From: DASUTW01 sp035513995 | Lineage (GTDB): Bacteria; Actinomycetota; UBA4738; CALAEC01 | DNA: 27,510 nucleotides | NCBI GenBank assembly: GCA_035513995.1 | Contig: DATKBL010000031.1 | Coordinates: forward strand, 1-27,510 | Reading direction: 5' to 3' | Part shown: piece after piece, positions 15,382 through 27,422 of the stretch | Numbering within the stretch: the stretch's first letter is position 1 | How the letters are laid out: the number at the start of each line of letters is the position of its first letter | Program-made: the position numbers and the translations under genes | The notes under the pieces: generated by a model | Database searches by the model: none | Told to the model about the DNA's origin: nothing | The model's input: only the letters and a program-made list of their open reading frames with translations

Positions 15382-16433
15382 TGGGCGGGCGTCGATTCCT
15401 CGGGAGGTCCCTCCGGTCGGTCGGAGGGATGGTGGCGCTCGGACGGCTGGTCGCGCTTCGCGAGGGCCGCAGGCCCGACCCGGCCGCCGACGACCACCTC
15501 GGCGCGATCCGAGGCGAGCGGCGGATCATCCGCGGCCCCCGCGCCTCCTCGCTCTACACCGAGTGGTTCCCTCCCATGGACGAGGGTGGGCCCATCGTCG
15601 TGTTCACCCACGGGCTCTGTCTGACCGAGTCGGTCTGGCACTACCAGAAGCGCGACGTCTGCGGCGGCCCCTACGGCGTCGTCACGTGGGATCTCCCCGG
15701 CCACGGGCACTCCGACCGGATCGCCCCCGGGGAGCTCACGCAGGAGATGGCGACCGACGCGCTCGCCCGCGTGGTCGAGGAGTACGCCGGCCCCGCGGGG
15801 ATCGTCCTCGTCGGCCACAGCCTCGGCGGCACGGTCACGCTCGCGTATCTGGCACGCCACGCGAAGGAGGCCCGGGAACACGTGCTGGGCGCGGTGCTCG
15901 TCTCGACTCCGCTCGTCCAGTTCGCCCACTCGGTCGCCGGCGGCTGGCCCGGGGCCGGCCTCGAGGCGCGGGTCCTGGGGAAGGTGGTTCGGTACCTCGT
16001 GGAGAGCGACATGATCGATCGCAGGCTCGCCAGAGACGTCGGGAGCGACACCGACACGCTCTCGTATCGGGTGGTGCGGGTGGGCTTCGGCAAGCACGCG
16101 TCGCCCTCGCAGATCCGGTACATCCGGGACGTGATCGCCTCGGTCCCGCCGCAGGTGCGCGCCGACGCCTACCGGGCGATGACCGCCTTCGACTCGCGGG
16201 AGCACCTCGCGCTCGTCGAGCACCCCACCCTCGTGGTGATCGGCGAGGAGGACCGCCTGGTCGACCCCGACGAGTCGAGACGGCTCGGGGCGGCGCTGCC
16301 CGACTCCGAGGTCCTCGCCCTCGAGGATGTCGGCCACGCCGCCTTCCTCGAGGTCCCCGCCGCCTTCAACGACGCCGTGACGCGGTTCGTGGAGACCGTC
16401 CGTCGGGACCGGCCGGAAGCGGACTCGGCGTGA
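15381..16433 (+). CDS. Alpha/beta hydrolase
   Basis: This is a 350-residue alpha/beta-hydrolase-fold protein. The oxyanion region is FTHGLCLT (76-82), the nucleophile elbow is GHSLGG with Ser147, the acid is probably Asp291 in EEDRLVD and the base His319 in VGHAAF. A cap region of about 80 residues (roughly 180-265) separates the halves. A hydrophobic patch near residues 14-26 may associate with the membrane, but no clear signal peptide is present. Substrate is unknown; esterase or lipase activity is likely given the coupled lipid-binding SCP2 protein. It overlaps SCP2 by one base and ends seven bases before the rhomboid gene. Confidence 0.88.
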   Translation: MGGRRFLGRSLRSVGGMVALGRLVALREGRRPDPAADDHLGAIRGERRIIRGPRASSLYTEWFPPMDEGGPIVVFTHGLCLTESVWHYQKRDVCGGPYGVVTWDLPGHGHSDRIAPGELTQEMATDALARVVEEYAGPAGIVLVGHSLGGTVTLAYLARHAKEAREHVLGAVLVSTPLVQFAHSVAGGWPGAGLEARVLGKVVRYLVESDMIDRRLARDVGSDTDTLSYRVVRVGFGKHASPSQIRYIRDVIASVPPQVRADAYRAMTAFDSREHLALVEHPTLVVIGEEDRLVDPDESRRLGAALPDSEVLALEDVGHAAFLEVPAAFNDAVTRFVETVRRDRPEADSA

Positions 16434-16440
16434 GGCGCCC

Positions 16441-17235
16441 GTGATCCCGATCCGCGATGCGAACCCAGCCGCCCGCCGGCCCTACGTGACGTGGCTGTTC
16501 ATCGCCCTCAACGTCGCGCTGTTCCTCCTGTGGCAGCCGAGAGGCGCATGCGACGATGTCTCCGGGTCCATCTCCCAGGCCTGCGCGGAGGAGATCGCGT
16601 TCACCTACTGCCACGGGGCGATCCCCGAGGAGCTGACCTCGTTCCGCCCGATGAGCGACCTGCCGGTCGATTCGCCGCAAGAACGCGATGCACGCATCCT
16701 CCAGGAGCTCCGATGCCCGGAGAAGGGCGTCCTCGGCTCGCTGTTCACCTCGATGTTCCTCCACGGGGGGCTCGTGCATCTCGGCGGCAACATGCTGTAC
16801 CTATGGATCTTCGGGAACAACGTCGAGGACCGCATGGGACGACTCGTGTACCCGCTGTTCTACCTCCTGGGAGGGGTGACGGCCGCCTACGCGCATGTGG
16901 CCACCGACCCCTCGTCGGCGACCCCGTTGATCGGCGCCTCGGGCGCGATCTCGGCCGTGCTCGGCGCCTACCTCGTGATCTGGCCGCACGCTCGAGTGAC
17001 CGCGCTGGTGATCTTCGTCTTCATCACCGCGATCGAGCTTCCGGCCGCGATCGTCCTGGGGCTCTGGTTCGTCCTCCAGACGCTCCAGGGGGTCGGCAGC
17101 CTGGGCGTGGACGTCTCGGGCGGGGTCGCATGGTGGGCCCACATCGGAGGGTTCGCCTTCGGCGCCGTCGTGGCGTGGCTCTTCTTCCGGAGGCCGACGG
17201 AGCCCGAGGTCGTCAGGCCGACGTTCAAGTACTAG
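16441..17235 (+). CDS. Rhomboid family intramembrane serine protease
   Basis: This 264-residue membrane protein has the rhomboid core. HLGGNMLYLWIFG (113-125) contains the conserved His113 and Asn117, GASG (166-169) carries the nucleophile Ser168, and AHIGGFAFG (233-241) carries the catalytic His234. About six membrane segments are visible, starting at 17-32. Between the first and second lies an external-type loop of about 65 residues with four cysteines (Cys37, Cys48, Cys57, Cys92) that could form disulphides. The start is GTG. The 3' end overlaps the convergent HAD-GNAT gene by 11 bases. Substrates are unknown. Confidence 0.93.
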   Translation: MIPIRDANPAARRPYVTWLFIALNVALFLLWQPRGACDDVSGSISQACAEEIAFTYCHGAIPEELTSFRPMSDLPVDSPQERDARILQELRCPEKGVLGSLFTSMFLHGGLVHLGGNMLYLWIFGNNVEDRMGRLVYPLFYLLGGVTAAYAHVATDPSSATPLIGASGAISAVLGAYLVIWPHARVTALVIFVFITAIELPAAIVLGLWFVLQTLQGVGSLGVDVSGGVAWWAHIGGFAFGAVVAWLFFRRPTEPEVVRPTFKY

Positions 17236-18439
17236 GAGAGATACGTCGCCGCATCGCCGTGGCACTCACAGAGCACGCCCGCGAGCGCTCCGCCACCCAG
17301 TCCGGGAGGCCGTCACGGTCGGTCTCCTCGAAGCCCAGGCGACCGAAGAAGCCCGCCGCGTCCTCGGTGACCAGCAGGCAGGCTCGAGCGCCGGCGCTGA
17401 CGGCTCGGCGCACGGCCGCGGCCACGATCAGGGTCCCCACGTGGAGACCGCGCGCATCGGGTCGCACGGCCACCGAGTGGAGGCAGGCGACATCGCCCCG
17501 GACCGCGACCGAGGCGGTGCCGACGATCTCCCCGTCGGCCGTCGCGGCGAGCGCTTCCTCGGCGCCTCCCTCGGCGGGCAGCCCGGCCTCCTCAGCCAGC
17601 GCCCGCGCCTCGTCGGCCCGATCGCCCGCCGGCCCGACGCGCACGATGGGGCGAGGCTCGAGGAGCCCGGCAACGTCGTCCATCGCGACCACCGCCGGGG
17701 CGTCGTGCTCGAGGAGGTCCGCCGGTCCGGAGGCCCCGCTGAAGACGGCCGCCCCGTCGATCCCCGCGCGGTCCGCTCCGACGAGGTCGGTCTCGACGCG
17801 ATCCCCCACCATCAGGGTCCGCTCGGGGCGCGCTCCGGCCCTATCGAGGGCGGCCTCGAACAGGGGGGAGTGGGGCTTGCCGCCGACCTCGGCCCGGACG
17901 CCCGTGGTGGCCTCGACCGCGGCCACCAGCGCGCCGGCTCCCGGCCACAGCTCGCCGCCGGGGGCCGGGTAGGAGGCGTCGGTGTTCGTGGCGAAGAGAC
18001 GGGCCCCCCGTTGGATCAGGACCGACGCGGTCCGGAGCGCCTCGTAGTCGACCGACCGATCCCACCCGATCACGACGGCGTCGGCCCGCTCCGTCTCCCC
18101 GCCCAGGACCTCGACCCCCGCGTCCGTGAGCGCGGCGCGGAGCCCCTCCTCCCCGATGACGAACGCGCTCCGGAGCCCGTCCAGCATCGAGGCGGTGGCC
18201 ATCGCGGAGGTCACGACCCGCGACGGGTCGGCGGGGATCCCCATGCCCTCGAGCTTCTCGGCCACCTCCTCGGGCGTCCTCGCCGAGTTGTTCGTGAGGA
18301 AGACCACCTCGCGACCCTTCTCCCGGAGTGCGCGGAGCGTGTCGGGCGCTCCCGGGATCGAGCGGTCGCCCCGGTACAGCACCCCGTCGAGATCGAAGAG
18401 GACGGCGTCGTAGCGGTCGGCGGCGGCGGCCCAGACCAC
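17225..18439 (-). CDS. HAD-superfamily (NagD-like) phosphatase fused to a GNAT-like domain
   Basis: This 404-residue protein has two domains. The N-terminal HAD IIA phosphatase has the nucleophile motif FDLDGVLYRG (Asp16, Asp18), motif II FLTNNS near 48-53, the lysine motif GKPHSP and the acidic motif MVGDRVETD. Residues from about 260 form a GNAT-like domain (VASVAV-type strands, HSVAVRPDARG, ending FFGRLGFEE). The M. tuberculosis homologue Rv1692 is a glycerol-3-phosphate phosphatase with the same fusion and also lies near tlyA, so that activity is the best guess. In the acyl-CoA loop the usual RGxGxG reads RGLHVG, so acetyltransferase activity is doubtful. The start is GTG, one base after the TPR stop. 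Its end overlaps the rhomboid gene tail to tail. Confidence 0.9.
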   Translation of the reverse strand: MVWAAAADRYDAVLFDLDGVLYRGDRSIPGAPDTLRALREKGREVVFLTNNSARTPEEVAEKLEGMGIPADPSRVVTSAMATASMLDGLRSAFVIGEEGLRAALTDAGVEVLGGETERADAVVIGWDRSVDYEALRTASVLIQRGARLFATNTDASYPAPGGELWPGAGALVAAVEATTGVRAEVGGKPHSPLFEAALDRAGARPERTLMVGDRVETDLVGADRAGIDGAAVFSGASGPADLLEHDAPAVVAMDDVAGLLEPRPIVRVGPAGDRADEARALAEEAGLPAEGGAEEALAATADGEIVGTASVAVRGDVACLHSVAVRPDARGLHVGTLIVAAAVRRAVSAGARACLLVTEDAAGFFGRLGFEETDRDGLPDWVAERSRACSVSATAMRRRISPST

Positions 18440-18440
18440 G

Positions 18441-18803
18441 TCAGGAGATGAGGCGATCCAGCGCCTCGCGGTACTCCTCGCGGGGAGACATCGCCACGGC
18501 CAGCTTGAGATGGGCGATCGCCCGGGTTCGCTGGCCGGTCCGCTCGCACGTCAGGGCCAGGGCGAAGTGCGCGTAGTCGTCGGCGGGGTTGATGGCGACC
18601 GCCTTCGCGAACTCGCGGCGGGCCCGGGTCCACCGGCCGATCCGAGCGAGGGCCCGCCCCAGGGTCTCCCGGATCGAGGCTTTGTCGGGCTCGACGAGCT
18701 TCGCCCGGTCGAGGTACATCACGGCCTGGTGGGGATGGCCGGAGGCGAGGAAGGCGCGACCTCGCTCGAGAAGGTGGTAGGCGTCGTCTGCCCGGTCGCG
18801 CAT
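18441..18803 (-). CDS. Small TPR-repeat protein
   Basis: This 120-residue protein consists of about three tetratricopeptide repeats (for example GHPHQAVMYLDRAKLVEPD and GRWTRARREFAKAVAINPAD). It has no signal peptide or catalytic domain. The ATG at 18803 has GAGGAG four bases upstream, which favours it over an ATG 13 codons further back. It is probably a cytosolic scaffold. It is the first gene of a two-gene unit with the HAD-GNAT phosphatase (one-base gap), so it may partner that enzyme. Promoter elements are listed separately. Confidence 0.85.
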   Translation of the reverse strand: MRDRADDAYHLLERGRAFLASGHPHQAVMYLDRAKLVEPDKASIRETLGRALARIGRWTRARREFAKAVAINPADDYAHFALALTCERTGQRTRAIAHLKLAVAMSPREEYREALDRLIS

Positions 18804-18818
18804 GCCGCTCCTCAATCG

Positions 18819-18847
18819 TCTATACAGGACGACGTGCCTCATGTCGC
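18819..18847 (-). promoter_or_regulatory. Promoter of the TPR/HAD-GNAT operon
   Basis: On the minus strand GCGACA (18842-18847), a 17-base spacer and TATAGA (18819-18824) resemble a housekeeping sigma promoter. Transcription would start about nine bases before the TPR ATG, leaving GAGGAG in the short leader. Confidence 0.5.
18821..18826 (+). promoter_or_regulatory. -10 element of the DUF1015 gene, overlapping the divergent -10
   Basis: TATACA on the plus strand is seven bases before the GTG at 18834, consistent with a leaderless transcript. It shares four bases with the opposing TATAGA. Confidence 0.4.
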
Positions 18848-20012
18848 CCCCTTCGATGGGCTCGTCTACGACCCCGCCGTGGTGGGGAGCATCGCCTCCG
18901 CGACGGCCCCGCCCTACGACGTCATCCTGGCGGACGAGCTGGCCCACTTCCGGCGGAGCAGCCCCCACAGCATCACGCACGTGGACCTGACCGAGGACGC
19001 TCCAGGCGCCGCCCGCGACGATCAGTATACGGCGGCGGGTCGGATCTTCCGCCGGTGGCGGGTCGAGGGAGCGCTCGTCCGGGTGGGGCGGCCCGCCGTC
19101 TACCCCTACGAGATGTCGTTCACGTTTCAGGGGGGCGACCGGCGGATCCGGGGCCTGATCGTGGAGGTGGGCCTGGAGGAGTGGGGCCAGGGAGTGGTCC
19201 CCCACGAGAAGACGATGCGCGGCCCCGTCGAGGACCGCCTGGCGATCCTCCGGGCCACGGGGGCGAACCTGTCCCCGATCTACGCGGTGGTCGAGGGTCC
19301 CAGCGAGCCCCAGACCGAGATCCTGGAGCGCGCGGCGAGGACCGAGTCCAGGTTCGAGGTCGAGGACGAGCGGGGCGTCGTCCATCGCCTCTGGGTGGAG
19401 ACGGAGCTCGGCGACCTGCCCGACTGGTATCGGGACCGCCGGCTGCTCGTCGCGGACGGCCACCATCGCTACCAGACGGCCCTCACCTACCGACGGGAGA
19501 TGCGGGCCTCCCGCGGCCCCGGGCCCTGGGACGCGGTCATGATGCTCCTGGTGGACGCGGCTACCGAGGACCCTCCGGTCCTCCCCATCCATCGGGTCGT
19601 CCGCGTCGAGCCGCTGCCGGAGATCCCCGGCCACCTCGTGCGAGACCTGGGCGAGGTCCTGGCCGTCCTCCGCGAGGACGACCTGCGCTTCGGCGCGGCC
19701 TTCACGCGCAACGGAGAGCTCTACCACCTCGTCGGGAGGATCGACGGCGAGCCTCCCACCGTGCAGGCTCTCCACGATGTCCTCCTCGCGGGGATGGAAG
19801 GGGTCCGGGACGTCCGGTTCGTCCCCGACCCCGTGATCGCCGAGGAGGCGATCCGGACCGGCGAGAGCGACCTGGCGCTGTTCCTCCCCCCCGCGCGCGT
19901 CGGAGACATCAACCGCGTGATCGCGGGTGGAGGGCGCCTTCCCCAGAAGTCCACCTACTTCTGGCCGAAGCCCCGGACCGGCCTCGTGCTGCGGCCGCTC
20001 GACGCCGGCTGA
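18834..20012 (+). CDS. DUF1015 family protein
   Basis: This 392-residue protein matches the DUF1015 family from end to end. It starts PHVAPFDGLVYDP with TAPPYDVI near residue 30, has VDLTE, and carries the family motif ADGHHRYQTAL near 207-217. It ends with KSTYFWPKPRTGLVLRPL. The family is widespread in bacteria and sometimes sits near SerA/SerC genes, but its biochemical role is not known. The start is GTG 18834: family sequence begins at this codon, and the longer in-frame reading crosses the opposite-strand TPR gene. It is a single-gene unit that ends 12 bases from the convergent ssb-like gene. Confidence 0.88.
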   Translation: MPHVAPFDGLVYDPAVVGSIASATAPPYDVILADELAHFRRSSPHSITHVDLTEDAPGAARDDQYTAAGRIFRRWRVEGALVRVGRPAVYPYEMSFTFQGGDRRIRGLIVEVGLEEWGQGVVPHEKTMRGPVEDRLAILRATGANLSPIYAVVEGPSEPQTEILERAARTESRFEVEDERGVVHRLWVETELGDLPDWYRDRRLLVADGHHRYQTALTYRREMRASRGPGPWDAVMMLLVDAATEDPPVLPIHRVVRVEPLPEIPGHLVRDLGEVLAVLREDDLRFGAAFTRNGELYHLVGRIDGEPPTVQALHDVLLAGMEGVRDVRFVPDPVIAEEAIRTGESDLALFLPPARVGDINRVIAGGGRLPQKSTYFWPKPRTGLVLRPLDAG

Positions 20013-20024
20013 GCGCGGCCGCGA

Positions 20025-20339
20025 CTAGCCCTCTTCGGGCAGCTCCAGCCTCTGCACCTCCCTCGCCACCACCTCCATGATCGACCTCCCGCCTCCGGCC
20101 CCCCGGAAGAACCTGCGCTGGAGGTGCCCACGCACCATCACGGGATCGCCCTTGTGTAGGCGCTCGCAGCTCCGGCGCGTGGTGCTCGTCCAGGCCGCGA
20201 CCGGGAGAGGGAGGACGCGCTTGCCGGTCTCGGGGACCTGGAGGCGGAGCCTGGCCACCGTGTCGCCCGACGGCATCTCGATGAACTCTGGGTCCGCCGA
20301 GAGCCGCCCGGCGAGCACGACCACGTTGACCGTGACCAT
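20025..20339 (-). CDS. ssb: Short single-stranded DNA-binding protein (OB fold)
   Basis: This 104-residue protein has an SSB-type OB fold: VNVVVLAGRLSADPEF at the start, TVARLRL, a WTSTT core strand and GDPVMVRGHLQRRFF near residues 64-78. It lacks the flexible linker and the acidic DDDIPF-type tail of housekeeping SSB and ends QRLELPEEG. It is therefore a short paralogue rather than the replication SSB, which is normally encoded between rpsF and rpsR. It may act in recombination, competence or stress. Four Arg/Lys-rich stretches fit nucleic acid binding. The ATG has an ideal AAGGAGGTG just upstream. The gene is monocistronic, divergent from the MBL hydrolase. Confidence 0.85.
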   Translation of the reverse strand: MVTVNVVVLAGRLSADPEFIEMPSGDTVARLRLQVPETGKRVLPLPVAAWTSTTRRSCERLHKGDPVMVRGHLQRRFFRGAGGGRSIMEVVAREVQRLELPEEG

Positions 20340-20342
20340 GCC

Positions 20343-20351
20343 CACCTCCTT
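20343..20351 (-). promoter_or_regulatory. Strong ribosome binding site of the ssb-like gene
   Basis: AAGGAGGTG is fully complementary to the 3' end of the 16S rRNA encoded in this window and ends three bases before the ATG. It fixes the start and suggests efficient translation. Confidence 0.75.
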
Positions 20352-20385
20352 TCGGCCCGTACCGTAGCAGGGGGGTCCGACACGA

Positions 20386-20391
20386 TAGACT
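20386..20391 (+). promoter_or_regulatory. -10 element of the MBL hydrolase gene
   Basis: TAGACT lies six bases before the GTG at 20398, the spacing expected for a leaderless transcript. No Shine-Dalgarno is seen for this gene and no good -35 is present. Confidence 0.4.
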
Positions 20392-20397
20392 CCGCGC

Positions 20398-21351
20398 GTG
20401 CCCCGCACCTTCGAAGCCGCCCCGGGGATCATCGCGATCGACACCCGGATGTTCGGACGCGAGAACGTCACCTCCGCGTACCTGGTCACCGGGCCCCGAC
20501 CCGCGCTCGTCGAGACCGGCTCGGCGAACGTCGCCGACGAGGTGCGGGAGGGCCTCCGGTCGCTGGGCGTGGGACCGGAGGACCTGGCCCACATCGTGGT
20601 CACGCACATCCACCTCGACCACGCGGGCGGCGCCGGGACGCTCGCCCCGCACTTCCCGTCCGCGACCGTCTGGGTCCACGAGCGCGGCGCCCCGCACCTC
20701 GCCGACCCGACCCGCCTCGCCGCCAGCGCGGCCCGCATCTACGGCGAGGAGAGCCTCCGTCGGCTGTTCGGACCGGTCGAGCCCGTGCCCGCCGATCGCC
20801 TGCGCTCCGTCACCGACATGGACGTCGTGGACCTCGGGGACGGGCGGACCATTACCGCCTTCTACACCCCCGGTCACGCCGGCCACCACGTGGCGCTCCT
20901 GGACTCCGCCACGGGTGGGGCCTTCGTCGGCGACGCGCTCGGGGTCTTTCTCCCCGATGTGCAGATCCTCCGCCCCGCCACCCCGCCGCCCGAGTTCGAC
21001 CTCGAGCTCGCGATCCAGAGCATCGAGCGGATCCGCGGGGTGGAGCCCTCACGGATCCTGTTCAGCCACTTCGGCCCCGTCACCGAGGTGGAGCACATCA
21101 CCACCTTGGCGATCACGCGCCTCGAGCGATGGACCCGGGTGGTCGAGGAGGCGCTGCGCGCGACCGATGATCCCGACCGCGTCGCCGACCTGCTCCGCGA
21201 GGGCACCGCGATGGAGACCAACCCCGCCGACGCCGACGAGGAGCGCAGCCGCGGCGTCTCCGAGCGGTACGAGCTCCTCTCCAGCTACGACATGAACGCG
21301 GTGGGGATCATGCGATACCTGCGGAAGCGGCGGGAGGCGGCCCAGGACTGA
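20398..21351 (+). CDS. Metallo-beta-lactamase-fold hydrolase
   Basis: This 317-residue protein has the MBL metal-binding set: THIHLDHAG (His70, His72, Asp74, His75), TPGHAGHH (His160 region), GDA (Asp179) and a late SHFGP histidine. It is of the glyoxalase II / quorum-lactonase-like branch. The C-terminal 90 residues are helical and charged, with a paired-helix look (LERWTRVVEEALRA), possibly closing the active site. It should be cytosolic with two metal ions; substrate is unknown. The GTG start is fixed by the -10-like element six bases upstream and by the family-like N-terminus. It ends 12 bases from a convergent TPR gene. Confidence 0.9.
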   Translation: MPRTFEAAPGIIAIDTRMFGRENVTSAYLVTGPRPALVETGSANVADEVREGLRSLGVGPEDLAHIVVTHIHLDHAGGAGTLAPHFPSATVWVHERGAPHLADPTRLAASAARIYGEESLRRLFGPVEPVPADRLRSVTDMDVVDLGDGRTITAFYTPGHAGHHVALLDSATGGAFVGDALGVFLPDVQILRPATPPPEFDLELAIQSIERIRGVEPSRILFSHFGPVTEVEHITTLAITRLERWTRVVEEALRATDDPDRVADLLREGTAMETNPADADEERSRGVSERYELLSSYDMNAVGIMRYLRKRREAAQD

Positions 21352-21363
21352 GCGCTGCAGCGA

Positions 21364-22068
21364 TCAGGACAGCGCCGCGAGCCGCTCGGCCACGTCGAAC
21401 GCCTCGGGGTCGTGGCGGAGGATCCTCCGGAACTCCCGCTCCGCCTCCCGCGATCGGCCCGCGCGCTCGAGCACGTCCCCCAGCATGTACCAGACGCGGA
21501 GGTCGAAGGGGCGTGCGGCGTCGGGGTTGGTGCGGAAGGCGCGGAGGAGCGCCACCGCCTCGTCGTAGCGCTCGAGGTCGGCGAGCGCCGCGCCCCCCAC
21601 CACGATCGCCTCGGCCTTGGACTCCGGCGGCACTTTCGCCCGCAGGGCCTCTCTGGCGAGCGGGACCGCCTTCTCGGGGCTCCCCAGCGCGCGGTGGGCG
21701 TCGGCGATCAGATGGTTGTGATCGGCTCTCCCACTGATACGTCGGTAGGCCAGGAGCTCGCGCAGCGCCTCCCGGAACCGCCCTCCCTCGTAATAGGCGA
21801 GGCCGAGAATCTCACGGACCGCCCCCGAGCGGTTGGCCAGCCCCTTCGCCTGCTCCGCGAGGCGCTGGGCCTCCGCCGACTTCCCTTTCTCGATGGCCGC
21901 CACCGCCGTCTCGAGCAGCCCGAGGACATCCTCCACCCGGCCCCGGCGCGCGGTGGCGCGGACCTCCTCGACGACCTCCTTGGGGAGCGTGGATCGGCGG
22001 GTGGACGGGCGCGGCCCGGAGCGACGGGGAGGGCCGCCCCCTCGCCGTCCTCGCTTCCGATCCCCCAT
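21364..22068 (-). CDS. TPR-repeat protein with basic N-terminus
   Basis: This 234-residue protein has a strongly basic, Gly/Arg/Pro-rich N-terminal stretch (residues 1-30, RKRGRRGGGPPRRSG) and then about five TPR-like helical pairs to the end (for example GRFREALRELLAYRRISG and GRSREAEREFRRILRHDPEA). There is no signal peptide. The basic tail could bind RNA or ribosomes, which would be interesting next to the rRNA operon, but this is only a suggestion. TAGGGT lies six bases before the ATG and also contains part of a GAGGA ribosome binding site. The gene is downstream of the rRNA terminator on the same strand. Confidence 0.82.
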   Translation of the reverse strand: MGDRKRGRRGGGPPRRSGPRPSTRRSTLPKEVVEEVRATARRGRVEDVLGLLETAVAAIEKGKSAEAQRLAEQAKGLANRSGAVREILGLAYYEGGRFREALRELLAYRRISGRADHNHLIADAHRALGSPEKAVPLAREALRAKVPPESKAEAIVVGGAALADLERYDEAVALLRAFRTNPDAARPFDLRVWYMLGDVLERAGRSREAEREFRRILRHDPEAFDVAERLAALS

Positions 22069-22103
22069 GTCCTCACCCTACCCGAGGGGAGCCCCGACGC
22101 GAC

Positions 22104-22129
22104 GAGGCCCCCGCCGTGGCGGGGGCCTC
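22104..22129 (-). terminator. Terminator hairpin of the rRNA operon
   Basis: GAGGCCCCCGCC, two bases, then its exact reverse complement form a very stable 12-bp stem about ten bases beyond the 5S 3' end. No T-run follows in the direction of transcription. It separates the rRNA operon from the TPR gene. Confidence 0.8.
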
Positions 22130-22139
22130 GAAGAAAGAT

Positions 22140-22257
22140 GTCTCGGCAGCGACCTACTCTCCCACCCCGTCTCCAGGGCAGTACCATCGGCGCTGGAGGG
22201 CTTAACTTCCGGGTTCGGGATGGAACCGGGTGTCTCCCCTCCGCTATGGCCACCGAA
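22140..22257 (-). rRNA. rrf: 5S ribosomal RNA
   Basis: The minus strand reads TTTCGGTGGCCATAGCGG at the 5' end, has CACCCGGTTCCATCCCGAAC and GAAGTTAAGC in the middle, and ends GTCGCTGCCGAGA, which pairs with the 5' end. Length is about 118 bases. Ends are set by the terminal helix and may be off by a few bases. Confidence 0.95.
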
Positions 22258-22306
22258 ACGCCGTGAGCGTGCGAGCCCCGGGCGGCGCCGAGACGCCGGC
22301 ACCCCG

Positions 22307-22329
22307 GAACTCCATAGCGAGCGCGAGCA
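22307..22329 (-). repeat. 3' half of the 23S processing stem
   Basis: CATAGCGAGCGCGAGCA (22313-22329) is the exact reverse complement of 25454-25470. Five more bases (22307-22311) pair with 25472-25476 after one mismatch. This encloses the whole 23S gene and should be the RNase III precursor stem. Confidence 0.85.
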
Positions 22330-22330
22330 A

Positions 22331-25446
<3,116 letters not shown>

Positions 25447-25453
25447 CCATAGA

Positions 25454-25476
25454 TGCTCGCGCTCGCTATGAAGTTC
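25454..25476 (-). repeat. 5' half of the 23S processing stem
   Basis: TGCTCGCGCTCGCTATG on the plus strand (25454-25470) pairs exactly with 22313-22329, and 25472-25476 pairs with 22307-22311. It overlaps the boxA-like element at its outer end. Confidence 0.85.
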
Positions 25477-25483
25477 TCAAGGT
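25472..25483 (-). promoter_or_regulatory. boxA-like element in the spacer
   Basis: The minus strand reads ACCTTGAGAACT, identical over 12 bases to the leader copy at 27357-27368. It resembles the actinobacterial rrn boxA (CTTTGAGAACT), which loads NusB/S10 for antitermination. Confidence 0.65.
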
Positions 25484-25511
25484 GCTCGGGGCCGAGGCCC
25501 CGTCCCGAGGG

Positions 25512-25540
25512 CTCGCACCCTCAGCACCGAACAGCGTGCC
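25512..25540 (-). repeat. 3' half of the 16S processing stem
   Basis: GGCACGCTGTTC on the minus strand (25529-25540) is complementary to GAACAGCGTGCC in the leader (27345-27356). Pairing, with G-U pairs and three mismatches, continues outward for 17 positions to 25512. Confidence 0.75.
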
Positions 25541-25709
25541 CGGCCGGTCTCGGATCCCGCGGCCCGGGTTCCCCGAAAGGACCCCAGACGGCCGCCGGCT
25601 CCGATGCCGGCCGAATAGTCAGTGAATCAACCTGGAGCTACCCCGCTCCCCTCGTTCGCGCCCACCGCGGACGCGTCGTCTGAGGAGTCGGAGCTGTATG
25701 CCAATCGCT

Positions 25710-27245
<1,536 letters not shown>

Positions 27246-27344
27246 GATCAGACCCGGACTCTGTCCGGAGTACATCACCGTCTTCGGTTTCGGACACGGC
27301 AAAACCGCGTCCTCCCCCATTGACGGAGGTACGCACTGACTTTT

Positions 27345-27373
27345 GGCACGCTGTTCAGTTCTCAAGGTACGCG
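27345..27373 (-). repeat. 5' half of the 16S processing stem
   Basis: GAACAGCGTGCC (minus strand, 27345-27356) pairs with 25529-25540, and the next 17 bases, including the boxA-like element, pair imperfectly with 25512-25528. The arm encloses 16S. Confidence 0.75.
27357..27368 (-). promoter_or_regulatory. boxA-like antitermination element in the leader
   Basis: ACCTTGAGAACT on the minus strand, repeated exactly in the 16S-23S spacer. Position after the first leader hairpin fits a role in antitermination. Confidence 0.65.
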
Positions 27374-27398
27374 CCCTGGTGGGCTCCGAAGATGAGAG

Positions 27399-27422
27399 GG
27401 TCGCCGGCGGAGGCCGGCGACC
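27399..27422 (-). other. Leader hairpin just after the rRNA promoter
   Basis: GGTCGCCGGC, a four-base loop and GCCGGCGACC form a perfect 10-bp stem. It would begin about ten bases into the transcript. Pyrimidine-rich CTCTCATCTTC follows, so it could be a weak terminator or pause site. Confidence 0.6.
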
